A DNA stretch of 64,000 nucleotides, taken from Deltaproteobacteria bacterium. Its GTDB lineage: Bacteria; Desulfobacterota; DSM-4660; Desulfatiglandales; Desulfatiglandaceae. The notes beneath the pieces are model-generated. The model ran no database searches. It was not told the origin of the DNA and saw only the letters and a program-made list of their open reading frames with translations. The stretch is taken from assembly GCA_021737785.1 (NCBI GenBank), contig JAIPDI010000013.1, positions 37,593 to 101,592 of the forward strand, given 5' to 3'. The position numbers and the translations under genes are program-made. Below, in pieces: positions 8,971 to 16,383 of this stretch (the first letter of the stretch is position 1; every line of letters begins with the position of its first letter).

Positions 8971-9182
8971 CGGGATCAATGAAAAGACGCTGATTGAACC
9001 CCTGCCCCGGCCGCATTTTTCGCTCTGCTGATTCGGCATGATTCCGCCTCGAGCCACGTGGCCGGCGCATCTCCCATCCCGGCCATAAGATATGGAACCG
9101 GGGCATTCGCTATGATGTGGAGAGGGGATCGCCGCGGCGAGTCAGGGGAGACAGGCGGGCAGTCTTTCTCAGTTCCTGACAT

Positions 9183-9224
9183 GAAAAAAAATAAACCCCT
9201 GGAAACTGATGCGAAACCAGGGGC
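9183..9224 (-). terminator. Rho-independent terminator of the GAF-protein transcript
   Basis: Read on the minus strand, CCCCTGG and CCAGGGG (plus positions 9196-9202 and 9217-9223) form a stem followed by TTTATTTTTTTT. It is about 185 bp beyond the GAF gene's stop. The rest of 8971-9407 contains nothing else recognisable. Confidence 0.75.
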
Positions 9225-9407
9225 TTAAAATAGTGCTCACTCTCCTACTCAATCAAAAACAATATAAGTCTTAAATCTTGGAAATCAAGATAACCGCACA
9301 TCAAAAGAAGGGCGTCAGGTATGCGGTGGGCTGATCGTAACGCGCGTTCAGAATCTTCAAAAAAATAACGTATAAAGATCGTTCCCCTGAATGACGAGGC
9401 GGTGAAC

Positions 9408-9968
9408 CTACATCCAGCGATTCAATTCCGGAGGAAGGTCTTCCACAGATCTCTTGATCCCTTGAAGACTGTTCAGAAGACGGGTGAACATCATGGCCAT
9501 CCCGATGTTCTCGCCCAGGATGAGAAGGGAATCCACATCCTGCTCGGAGATATCCCAGACCTCATGGTGATACAGCCGAAGCACCCCGATTACCTCTTGA
9601 AGAAAAAAGATGGGCATGGACACAATGGCGGCGATCCCTTCTTCCCTGGCGGCATCCGGGTACTGGAGACTGTCGGATCCACGGACATCCCGAATAATGA
9701 CGGGCTCTCCCCGCAGGGTGCAGCCCACACTCTTATCGGCGCGGAGGATTCCTTTGCGCTGGTAGGCAGGGCTGAGGCCGAAAGACACAAGAGGCTCCAG
9801 TTCCTCCTTTTCCAGGTCCAGGACGAAGATGGAACACCCTTTGATTTCTAATGCCGCCACAAGCAGTTGCGCCAGATGGTTGAGCATGATGGGGAGATTG
9901 TCGGATTCTGCAACGGCTTTGGCCACCACCTTGAAAATATCGATTGTGATTTTATCCTCTCTGACCAT
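9408..9968 (-). CDS. GAF-domain sensory protein, stand-alone
   Basis: 186 residues from MVREDKITID, whose ATG follows an ideal AGGAGGAGG site; an in-frame ATG 16 codons upstream lacks one. Nearly the whole protein is one GAF domain (about 25-160): CSIFVLDLEKEELEPLVSFG, then SVGCTLRGEPVIIRDV and AIVSMPIFFLQEVIGVLRLY. No enzymatic output domain follows, so it must signal by binding a partner. It is last in a run of three minus-strand genes with a universal stress protein and a helical unknown, which suggests a stress or redox response group. The ligand is unknown. Confidence 0.8.
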   Translation of the reverse strand: MVREDKITIDIFKVVAKAVAESDNLPIMLNHLAQLLVAALEIKGCSIFVLDLEKEELEPLVSFGLSPAYQRKGILRADKSVGCTLRGEPVIIRDVRGSDSLQYPDAAREEGIAAIVSMPIFFLQEVIGVLRLYHHEVWDISEQDVDSLLILGENIGMAMMFTRLLNSLQGIKRSVEDLPPELNRWM

Positions 9969-10081
9969 GGTTCCTCCTCCTGAATCCAGAAATATGGTCC
10001 TCCCTTGCGTTCTCACACCGATTTCTCAGCTCGTAACACACAGCAAGTGGAACCGCCCGGGATGAAAAGAATGGCGTGGTC

Positions 10082-10546
10082 TCAGGTGATGATGACGATT
10101 TCCGTATTACGCAATTCCGTGATCAGAACATCATGGATCCGTCTGGTAAATGCACGGGTGGCTTTCCTCGGCTTCTGGGAGATCACCACCGTGTTGTATG
10201 GACCCTTTCTGGCTATTTCCACCAGTTCCGAGCCGATATTCTTGCCCCTGGGTTTAAACATGCAATCGACCTGATTTTCCTGAAAGCCGTTGTAAATCAG
10301 ATCCTCCCGGACCCGTTTCAGTTCCCGTTCCTTCTCCCTAACCTCGGTCCACATGGATGCCATGGTAGCCTTTAAGCGTCCCAGGCCGTGATGGGAATAG
10401 CTGTCCAATTCAGGAAGAGGGGTGTAGGCGTGAAACAAGGAGACGTGAACGGCCTTTTGGTCCGCGAATGTGCGGATGACATAGTGGAGAGCCCTTTCAT
10501 CATAGTCCGTGAAATTATAAGGCACGAGGATCCATTTACCGGCCAT
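10082..10546 (-). CDS. Universal stress protein (UspA) family protein
   Basis: 154 residues from MAGKWILVPYNFTDYDERAL; the ATG has an AGGAG site and the upstream in-frame ATG does not. The Usp fold shows a first strand ILVPYNFTD, a long helical middle, and a last strand TEIVIIT. The canonical C-terminal ATP-binding Gly-x2-Gly-x9-Gly-Ser/Thr motif is not evident: the corresponding region reads VVISQKPRKATRAFTRRIHDVL. It may therefore be of the non-ATP-binding type. It sits between the GAF protein and the helical unknown. Expression under starvation or oxygen stress would be typical of the family; that is inference. Confidence 0.75.
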   Translation of the reverse strand: MAGKWILVPYNFTDYDERALHYVIRTFADQKAVHVSLFHAYTPLPELDSYSHHGLGRLKATMASMWTEVREKERELKRVREDLIYNGFQENQVDCMFKPRGKNIGSELVEIARKGPYNTVVISQKPRKATRAFTRRIHDVLITELRNTEIVIIT

Positions 10547-10748
10547 TTCTCGCTCCCTTCTCCTAAAGGTTTTCAACGGATCTTTTTCACTCTCCGTTCT
10601 TATCACAAAGAGAATACTTTGGCAAGAACCCTTTCCCGGCTAAAGAAGCAGAGGTCAGCCAACCGCCATGAGTCAACCCTGAGGTCCTTTGCGTTCTCCG
10701 AGCCTTTGCAATGAAACTATCTCATGGCGGGGACAAGCGTTTCGGCCA

Positions 10749-11192
10749 TCAGCTGTTGCACATCATTTTTCTTCTCATACCGAGATGCTGCAAAGAGATC
10801 TGCAGGTTGATGACCGATTTTTTGAATCGGATCCAATCCTTGAGGAAACGTCGAAGATTCGGCGGCCCAAGGCTTGCCGTTTCCAGGCCCGGCCTGATGC
10901 TGTTGAGATCGTTGAGCAGATGATGCATGATGTCGAGGGAGCAATGGAGGCTCTTGATCAAAGGCAAGTTGTGTGTCTTCCAGTACTGACGCCCCAGGAT
11001 GGCGCAATCCAGAAGCATGGTCCTGAGGTCAAAATCGAGTTGCACTATCCATGATGCCAGCGGCGTCAGATCTTGTTTCGGCCGGCCCCCGGCGTCGGCC
11101 TCCCTCTCCTGCCCGAGGTCCTCCACATACTTTTGGACTTTAACCGTATCCAGGATGAGTCTCTTAAAGTCCTTTTTCAGTACTGAACTCAT
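10749..11192 (-). CDS. Hypothetical helical protein, 147 residues
   Basis: Not recognised. The ATG has a good site (GGGAGGG) and codon use resembles its neighbours. The sequence is mostly amphipathic helix, soluble, without signal peptide or membrane span. Notable segments are FKRLILDTVKVQKYVEDLG near the start and SWIVQLDFDLRTMLLDCAILGRQ mid-protein (about 46-70). The basic C-terminus ends KMMCNS. It precedes the stress protein by about 200 bp on the same strand. A four-helix-bundle sensor or scaffold is possible but unsupported. Confidence 0.6.
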   Translation of the reverse strand: MSSVLKKDFKRLILDTVKVQKYVEDLGQEREADAGGRPKQDLTPLASWIVQLDFDLRTMLLDCAILGRQYWKTHNLPLIKSLHCSLDIMHHLLNDLNSIRPGLETASLGPPNLRRFLKDWIRFKKSVINLQISLQHLGMRRKMMCNS

Positions 11193-11267
11193 GGCATCCC
11201 TCCCGAATGTGTTGTCTCGAATACCCCGGGGATTTCTCTGTAATTATTTCTTGTTCCGCACCCGCTT

Positions 11268-11507
11268 TCAACCTGCGTGACCTTTCGCATAAAGACGCCC
11301 CATCGGACAGGAACGGCATTTCTCAAGACCCATTTGGCGCGTCATGTCAAACCCGGTTCTCGGACCCGCCGGTTCCATCTTTCTGGAACGAAGATAGCGA
11401 AGGGCGCAGGCATGTCTGGTGAGGCGAAGGTTCCCCGGTTGCCGGGCACAGCGGATAAGCTCCAGGTCCAAGGCGGTTCTGCTCTCTGATGGATGCGGTG
11501 TCGGCAT
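11268..11507 (-). CDS. Small cysteine-containing unknown protein, 79 residues
   Basis: Not recognised. The case for a real gene is the near-perfect AGGAGGAG site seven bases before the ATG and the spaced cysteines: one near residue 20 (LIRCARQPG), one near 34 (RHACALRY), and a CRSCP pair near 64-67, a pattern seen in small zinc-binding proteins. It is rich in Arg and has no hydrophobic segment. It is divergent from the secreted glycosidase-like gene, with a long inverted repeat between them. It could be a zinc-ribbon-like regulator or adaptor. If the reading frame is spurious, the good ribosome-binding site would be coincidence. Confidence 0.5.
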   Translation of the reverse strand: MPTPHPSESRTALDLELIRCARQPGNLRLTRHACALRYLRSRKMEPAGPRTGFDMTRQMGLEKCRSCPMGRLYAKGHAG

Positions 11508-11603
11508 TTACTCCTCCTGTTTGGGCTAACAGTATCCTTTCATTCACATATCTCATCTCACGGGTGCGATGATACCTGCCGAACCTTACGGCAACCCTTC
11601 ACG

Positions 11604-11625
11604 AACATTACAATCGAGTAATGTT
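11604..11625. promoter_or_regulatory. Operator-like inverted repeat between divergent genes
   Basis: AACATTAC and GTAATGTT are exact 8-base arms with a 6-base spacer, in the 307-bp gap between the small cysteine protein (minus) and the secreted protein (plus). The symmetry and position suggest an operator. Nothing else was seen in the gap. Confidence 0.4.
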
Positions 11626-11814
11626 TCTTGTGTTCCCTTGTGGGGTTCAGGGGTGAGGGATGGGTCTATTGGGGTGGCCATGAATGACGCAACATGGTAT
11701 ATTGGCACCCATTCAGGTCCGAAGAACCGGGGTTAACGGCTCCCGAGAGGGACTGTTTCCGTGCCGAGTACACATTCAAAGTGCGCCCGGGGCCTTTTTT
11801 GCGAGGTCGACATC

Positions 11815-12648
11815 ATGCGAAAATCCAAAAGGATCTTATATATATCCGTTGGTTGGCTGACAGGAGCTGTTTTCCTGTTTACCCCGTTAACCCCCCATGC
11901 CTGGGAAGTCCTGGCACCGGGTCTTTTGATAGGAGAGTTTGACCCCGCAGAAAAATCTCCGGTCCCCGGCGATTCCATTGTGGTCCTGAGAATCGATCCG
12001 GAAAAATATGAATTGAAACTCCTTTCGACGTCGGAACAGGGCGGCAAGCCCCGGACAGCCCGGCAGTGGGCCGAGGACTTTGGCCTGTCGGCTGTGATCA
12101 ACGCAAGCATGTATCAGGAGGACCATAAGACCAGTACCGGGTACATGAAAAATTTCGGCCATATCAATAACGGGCAGATAAATTCCAAATTCGGCGCCTT
12201 CCTGGTCTTTCATCCCCGTAGTCCCGGAATCCCCCCGGTGCAAATTATTGATCGCTACCATCAGGGGTGGAAGGACATCATCCAACAGTATGATACGGTG
12301 ATTCAGAATTACCGGATGATCAGCCTCAAGGGAGACAATGTCTGGGACCCATCCAATGAGATGTACAGCGCCGCCTGCGTGGGGATGGACCAGGAGGGAC
12401 ACGTCCTCTTTATTCATTCCCGCGCCTCCTTTTCCGTCCATGACCTGAACCGGATCCTCCTTGGACTCCCTATCCATATCAAGAATGCCATGTATGTGGA
12501 AGGAGGGAAGGAAGCGGCCCTTTATGTGAACATGGATGGGAAAGCCCGCGCTTGGGTGGGGAGTTATGAAATCGATGTGACCGAACACACCCCAAGCCGG
12601 GGCGGTCCTGAGATTCCGAACGTGATCGGCATAGTGAAGCGCAAATAG
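11815..12648 (+). CDS. Exported phosphodiester glycosidase-family (NAGPA/DUF2233-type) protein
   Basis: 277 residues from MRKSKRILYISVGW; an upstream in-frame GTG at 11761 would put 18 residues before the signal peptide, which is unlikely. A signal sequence or membrane anchor covers about residues 5-30. The mature part matches the phosphodiester-glycosidase fold: SAVINASMYQEDHKTSTGYM (the substrate-loop region) and the late EGGKEAALYVN motif that supplies the conserved Gly-Gly. Homologues hydrolyse sugar-phosphodiester or exopolysaccharide-linked groups outside the cytoplasm; the substrate here is unknown. It appears to be transcribed alone. Confidence 0.75.
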   Translation: MRKSKRILYISVGWLTGAVFLFTPLTPHAWEVLAPGLLIGEFDPAEKSPVPGDSIVVLRIDPEKYELKLLSTSEQGGKPRTARQWAEDFGLSAVINASMYQEDHKTSTGYMKNFGHINNGQINSKFGAFLVFHPRSPGIPPVQIIDRYHQGWKDIIQQYDTVIQNYRMISLKGDNVWDPSNEMYSAACVGMDQEGHVLFIHSRASFSVHDLNRILLGLPIHIKNAMYVEGGKEAALYVNMDGKARAWVGSYEIDVTEHTPSRGGPEIPNVIGIVKRK

Positions 12649-12794
12649 GGGAGACCATACATAACCTGATATCCGAGCGACCCTACCGGACGCGGTGAAC
12701 TCATGCGGAGCGGAATGGCCGCACCCAATCCCGCCAGGCGGGACTCACACAAAGCCACGAAGCCACAAAGGGGTTCTAAATCGGAAGTATCGGC

Positions 12795-13505
12795 TTACGT
12801 TGAAGCGGTCAGCTCTATGATCTTTTTTTGGGCAAAATCCAGGTGGGCCACAATGGCATCGCGGGCCTTTTGCGGGTCCCGCGCCTTGATTGCGTGCAGG
12901 ATTTGGGAATGCTGCTGCAGCAGGCGGCGCTTGTTTTCCTCCTCCATAAACATGGTTTCCCTGATGAGTTTCTGGGATCGCCACAGGAGGTCGAACAGGG
13001 TGAACCCGATGTGGGACAATATGGTGTTCTGGGCCGCATGAAATATCCCTAAATGGAAGCTTGCGTCCGCATTGACCCCCAACCGATTGTTTTCAAAGTC
13101 CGCTTCCATTTCCTGGCAGGCCCTTTCCAAAGACGCAATATCGCTGTCCGTGGCCATTTCGCTTGCCTTGGCCACGGCCCACGATTCCAGTATCTTACGG
13201 ACTTCCAGGAGCTGAATCACCATCCCCAGGTCGCCCTCTATGGTCTTTGCGATCGGGTCATGAAGGGCCGAGGCGGCAACCGATTTGACAACGATCTTGC
13301 TGCGGGGCTGGATGTCGACAAAACCGAGGGTCTCAAGGATCTTGAGTCCTTCCCGTAACGGCGGGGCGCTCACGCCCAGACTGCCGGCCATCTCCCGTTC
13401 AGGGGGGAGTGCGTCGCCCGGTTTGAGCGTACCGTTCTTGATGAGTTCTATGAATTGGTCGGCGATTTCATCCGACAATCTCTTATGTTGAAGCCGTTTC
13501 AGCAT
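12795..13505 (-). CDS. GntR-family regulator, FadR subfamily (FCD domain)
   Basis: 236 residues from MLKRLQHKRLSDEIADQF; upstream in-frame ATG codons give an unlikely N-terminal extension across its own promoter. Residues about 1-75 are the winged helix (GDALPPEREMAGSLGVSAPPLREGLKIL). Residues about 90-225 are the helical FCD ligand domain with its usual metal-ligand pattern (a conserved Asp/His set including FHLGIF and LHAIKARDP). FadR-type proteins bind organic acids or acyl-CoAs. It is divergent from the mutase/lyase cluster, and both its own promoter and the cluster promoter carry similar palindromes, so it is the likely cluster repressor. Confidence 0.88.
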   Translation of the reverse strand: MLKRLQHKRLSDEIADQFIELIKNGTLKPGDALPPEREMAGSLGVSAPPLREGLKILETLGFVDIQPRSKIVVKSVAASALHDPIAKTIEGDLGMVIQLLEVRKILESWAVAKASEMATDSDIASLERACQEMEADFENNRLGVNADASFHLGIFHAAQNTILSHIGFTLFDLLWRSQKLIRETMFMEEENKRRLLQQHSQILHAIKARDPQKARDAIVAHLDFAQKKIIELTAST

Positions 13506-13536
13506 GTTCCGCCCCCGGTGAGGAATTTGACATAGG

Positions 13537-13585
13537 ATAGTATTCCAGCTGTCAAAGATTGTCAATATAATTGATCATATCAATT
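13537..13585 (-). promoter_or_regulatory. Promoter and operator of the FadR-type regulator
   Basis: On the minus strand there is TTGACA (plus 13560-13565), a 17-base spacer and TACTAT (13537-13542). Immediately upstream lies AATTGATCATATCAATT (13569-13585): seven-base perfect arms with a 3-base centre. It resembles the known PdhR/LldR consensus AATTGGT-N3-ACCAATT with one base changed per arm. A further half-site, CAATTGATC, follows. Autoregulation is the simplest reading. Confidence 0.7.
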
Positions 13586-13750
13586 CAATTGATCCAATAG
13601 TCATCTGTTTCTCCGGCCGGATATCGGTCCTCGACGTGTCGTTGCGCCACGCTCTCCTGATGGACAACCAATTCAATATATTGATATCATGGTATTTTAT
13701 TAAATGGTTATTTCAGGACTCCTTTGGGATGGATAATGAGCAAAAAAATC

Positions 13751-13789
13751 TTGACAACGTTTATTCTCTGATATACTGATAATATCAGT
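13751..13789 (+). promoter_or_regulatory. Promoter and operator of the mutase/lyase cluster
   Basis: TTGACA at 13751-13756 and TATACT at 13772-13777 (15-base spacer) point toward the mutase gene. ACTGAT-AAT-ATCAGT (13775-13789) overlaps the -10 box and has the same TGAT-N3-ATCA centre as the regulator's operator. An overlapping larger repeat CTGATAT-N7-ATATCAG spans 13768-13788. A third, weaker palindrome (CAATATATTG) is at 13674-13683. A bound repressor here would block transcription of the cluster. Confidence 0.6.
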
Positions 13790-13792
13790 TAT

Positions 13793-14057
13793 CTAACGCG
13801 GATACCCGCAACCAAAGTCGTTATCGAGTGACTGCCTATTATCAAGGGAGTTCGTTGTTTCGCCAGACGTCTGGAATGGTGGAATACTGGAATAATGGAA
13901 GGTTGGGAAAGGAACCTGGATCACCCGGAAAGGTTTTTTTCCTTAAACCCATTATTCCATCATTCCATACTTCCATTATTCCAAATTAAAGACGTCACCC
14001 TCTCACAATCATCTTCTTGTTTTTTGTGACAGAAAATCTGGCGATAAGGCACTAAAA
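13793..14057. repeat. Dispersed repeat family B, copy 1
   Basis: About 265 bp nearly identical, in the same orientation, to 17848-18110. It contains an internal inverted repeat (GGAATAATGGAAG ... CTTCCATTATTCC). It begins just after the cluster promoter and forms most of the leader before the mutase gene. No coding potential was seen. The two copies bracket the mutase and ligase genes. Confidence 0.9.
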
Positions 14058-14131
14058 TGCCTTATCAAGCCGTTGGCCCGACAATGCACGCGTATGGAAA
14101 TCAAAGACACGGCCTGCAGGAGTAGACCCCC

Positions 14132-15892
14132 ATGGAAAAACAGATGAAAACGACAAAAGAGATCCTTCATGAAAAGCTGTCAGGGCAACCGCGGTCACCT
14201 CTATACAGCCCCCAGGCCCTCGAGGCCATCCGTCGGACCGTCGGCCAGTGGATGAATTCCACGGTTCGTGAAACAGACCGAAACCACTGGCACAAGACCC
14301 CCCATACGGTGTTGGGGTCTGAGACGCCGAGAGAACTCCTCTATACCCCCCTGTCCCATCCGGATCTGGATTATGAGCAGGACCTGGGGAACTCCGGTCA
14401 GGCGCCCTTTACCCGCGGCATACACGCCAACATGTATCGGGGCAGGGAATTTACCATGCGCCAGCTGACCGGGTTCGGGTCCCCGGAACAGACCAATGAG
14501 CGCCTCCGGTTCATGCTGGATCACGGGGCCACCGGCCTCAACATCCTCTTTGATCTTCCCACCATCCAGATGTACGATTCGGACGATCCCTTTGCCGTGG
14601 CCCAGGTGGGCATGTCGGGCGTTTGCGTGGACTCGGTGGAGGACATGGCACGCCTCTTCAAAGACGTGCCTCTCGACGAGGTCACCATTTCCATCGTAAC
14701 GCACTACCCTTCCAATACGGCCATTTTATTTCCCATGTTCCTTGCCCTTGCAGAGGAACGGGGCATACCGTGGGAAAACCTCCGGGGAAGCGTGCAGAAT
14801 GACATCACCCTGGAGGAATTGATTCGAAGCGGCTCGGAATATATACCTCCCAGGGATTGCTTTCGAATCCAGTGCGACAACATTGAATTTATCAGAAAAA
14901 ACGTACCCAAGTGGAACTTTATCACCATCAACGGATACAACCTGCGGGAGTTCGGGACCTCCGCCATTACCGAGATGGCGGTTGCGCTTTCAAACGGCAT
15001 TGAGATCCTGGACGAACTGGTCAGGAGGGGCTACGATGTGGATTCCACGGCCGACCGGCTGGCCTTTTTCTGGTCCACAGCCAACGATTTTTTTGAAGAG
15101 ATCGCCCGCATCCGGGCGGTCCGAAGGCTCTGGTATAAGATTGTGAAGTACCGGTTCAACGCCGCAAACCCCCGCGCCATGCTCATGCGGTGTCATGTCC
15201 AGACCTCGGGCGTGTGTCTGATTCAGGAGGAGCCCCGCAACAACATTATCCGGGCGGCCTATCATGCCCTGGCGGCCGTATTGGGGGGCGCCCAGTCCCT
15301 CCATGTGGACTCCTATGACGAGGCCTATTCCGTGCCCACCGAGGAGGCGGCCCTCTTATCCCTCAGGACCCAGCAGATCCTCCAGAAGGAGACCGGGGTC
15401 ACCGACGTGGTGGATCCTCTGGGCGGATCGTTTTTCCTGGAGGCCCTGACCCATGACATTGAAGGCCGAATCCTGGATGAGATGGAAGAAATCGAGAGAC
15501 TCGGCGGCTATGTGAAGGCCATCGAAGGGGGCCAGATCTACAGCAAAGTGGCGTCCTACTTTGCCGAGCAGCAGCGCCTGATTGAAAACGGGGAGATCGC
15601 CCTGGTGGGACAGAACGTGTATAAATCGGAGGTGGAGGGCCCGCCCATCAACGTCTTCAGGTACCCGGAGGGCGTGGAGGCGGAGCAGAAGGCCCGATTG
15701 CAGAAACTGAGACTGAACCGGGACAGTGACAAGGTGCAAAGCAGCCTGAGCGCCCTCAAGGATGCGTGTCTGAAAGGGGAAAATATCCTTCCCTACAGTG
15801 TGGCGTGTGCCCGGGTACGATGTACCGAAGGGGAGCTGTTCAAGGTGTTCAAGGATGCCTTCGGACTGTGGAAGCCGCCCGCGCTCTTTTGA
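14132..15892 (+). CDS. Coenzyme B12-dependent acyl-CoA mutase, large subunit (substrate unassigned)
   Basis: 586 residues, the length of stand-alone catalytic subunits of isobutyryl-CoA and 2-hydroxyisobutyryl-CoA mutases; the B12 domain is a separate gene. The fold is clear from FTRGIHANMYRGREFTMRQ, SVQNDITLEE, QTSGVCLI, AAVLGGAQSLHVDSYDEA and VDPLGGSFFLEA. Compared with methylmalonyl-CoA mutase, the substrate-side tyrosine of RGxYxTMY is His98, and the catalytic-pocket histidine of SGYH is Asn269 (NGYN). The arginine that holds the substrate carboxylate appears kept (Arg231). The enzyme therefore probably does not use plain methylmalonyl-CoA. It leads the cluster with the small subunit, a CoA ligase and a thiamine lyase. 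Confidence 0.9.
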   Translation: MEKQMKTTKEILHEKLSGQPRSPLYSPQALEAIRRTVGQWMNSTVRETDRNHWHKTPHTVLGSETPRELLYTPLSHPDLDYEQDLGNSGQAPFTRGIHANMYRGREFTMRQLTGFGSPEQTNERLRFMLDHGATGLNILFDLPTIQMYDSDDPFAVAQVGMSGVCVDSVEDMARLFKDVPLDEVTISIVTHYPSNTAILFPMFLALAEERGIPWENLRGSVQNDITLEELIRSGSEYIPPRDCFRIQCDNIEFIRKNVPKWNFITINGYNLREFGTSAITEMAVALSNGIEILDELVRRGYDVDSTADRLAFFWSTANDFFEEIARIRAVRRLWYKIVKYRFNAANPRAMLMRCHVQTSGVCLIQEEPRNNIIRAAYHALAAVLGGAQSLHVDSYDEAYSVPTEEAALLSLRTQQILQKETGVTDVVDPLGGSFFLEALTHDIEGRILDEMEEIERLGGYVKAIEGGQIYSKVASYFAEQQRLIENGEIALVGQNVYKSEVEGPPINVFRYPEGVEAEQKARLQKLRLNRDSDKVQSSLSALKDACLKGENILPYSVACARVRCTEGELFKVFKDAFGLWKPPALF

Positions 15893-15956
15893 TGCCGTCC
15901 AAATGATTCACAAGGGTCACCCCGTTGAAGAAGGGGAGAGAAGGGATACGAAAGAA

Positions 15957-16346
15957 ATGACAAAGAAGATAAAGGTGCTGTTGTCGAAGCTGGGACTGGA
16001 TGTCCATAACAGAGGGATTATTACCGTGGCAAAGATGTTGAGCAACGCGGGCATGGAGGTGGTCTATCTGGGGAATGCGCTTCCCGAGGAGATCGTCAGC
16101 GTTGCCATTCAGGAGGACGTGGATGTGGTGGGGGTCAGTTCCCTGGGGGGCGCCCATCTCAGCCTTGGATCGCTCCTCCTGAAGGAGGCGGAAGACAAGG
16201 GATTGAAGGACAGGGTGGCCTTTCTGATGGGGGGCGTGTTCGGGCCGTCCGACGGCCAACGTCTGAGGGAGATCGGATTTGACCGTGTCTTTTTACCGGG
16301 GTCCACCAGCGAGCAGATCGTGTCCGGCATCAGGGGTCTGGTGTGA
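15957..16346 (+). CDS. Coenzyme B12-binding small subunit of the acyl-CoA mutase
   Basis: 129 residues from MTKKIKVLLSKLG. It has the cobalamin-binding signature: DVHNRG (the DxHxxG histidine that coordinates cobalt), SSLGGAHL (SxL) and the late LMGGVFGP. It forms the holoenzyme with the large subunit 64 bp upstream, as in two-subunit isobutyryl-type mutases. An in-frame upstream ATG would overlap the large subunit and add 53 unrelated residues, so the ATG at 15957 is preferred. No MeaB-type chaperone or adenosyltransferase gene is in the window. Confidence 0.92.
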   Translation: MTKKIKVLLSKLGLDVHNRGIITVAKMLSNAGMEVVYLGNALPEEIVSVAIQEDVDVVGVSSLGGAHLSLGSLLLKEAEDKGLKDRVAFLMGGVFGPSDGQRLREIGFDRVFLPGSTSEQIVSGIRGLV

Positions 16347-16383
16347 AAGGATCAACCATTCAACTATGCAAAAAGGAGATGTT

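Noticed and set aside
8971..9407. tRNA or riboswitch in the gap before the GAF gene
   Set aside because: No cloverleaf, T-loop or CCA end and no known riboswitch core; only the terminator at 9183-9224 is supported.
14132..15892. Ordinary methylmalonyl-CoA mutase of propionate metabolism
   Set aside because: Separate small B12 subunit, His and Asn at two key active-site positions, and neighbours that are not propionate-pathway genes argue against it.
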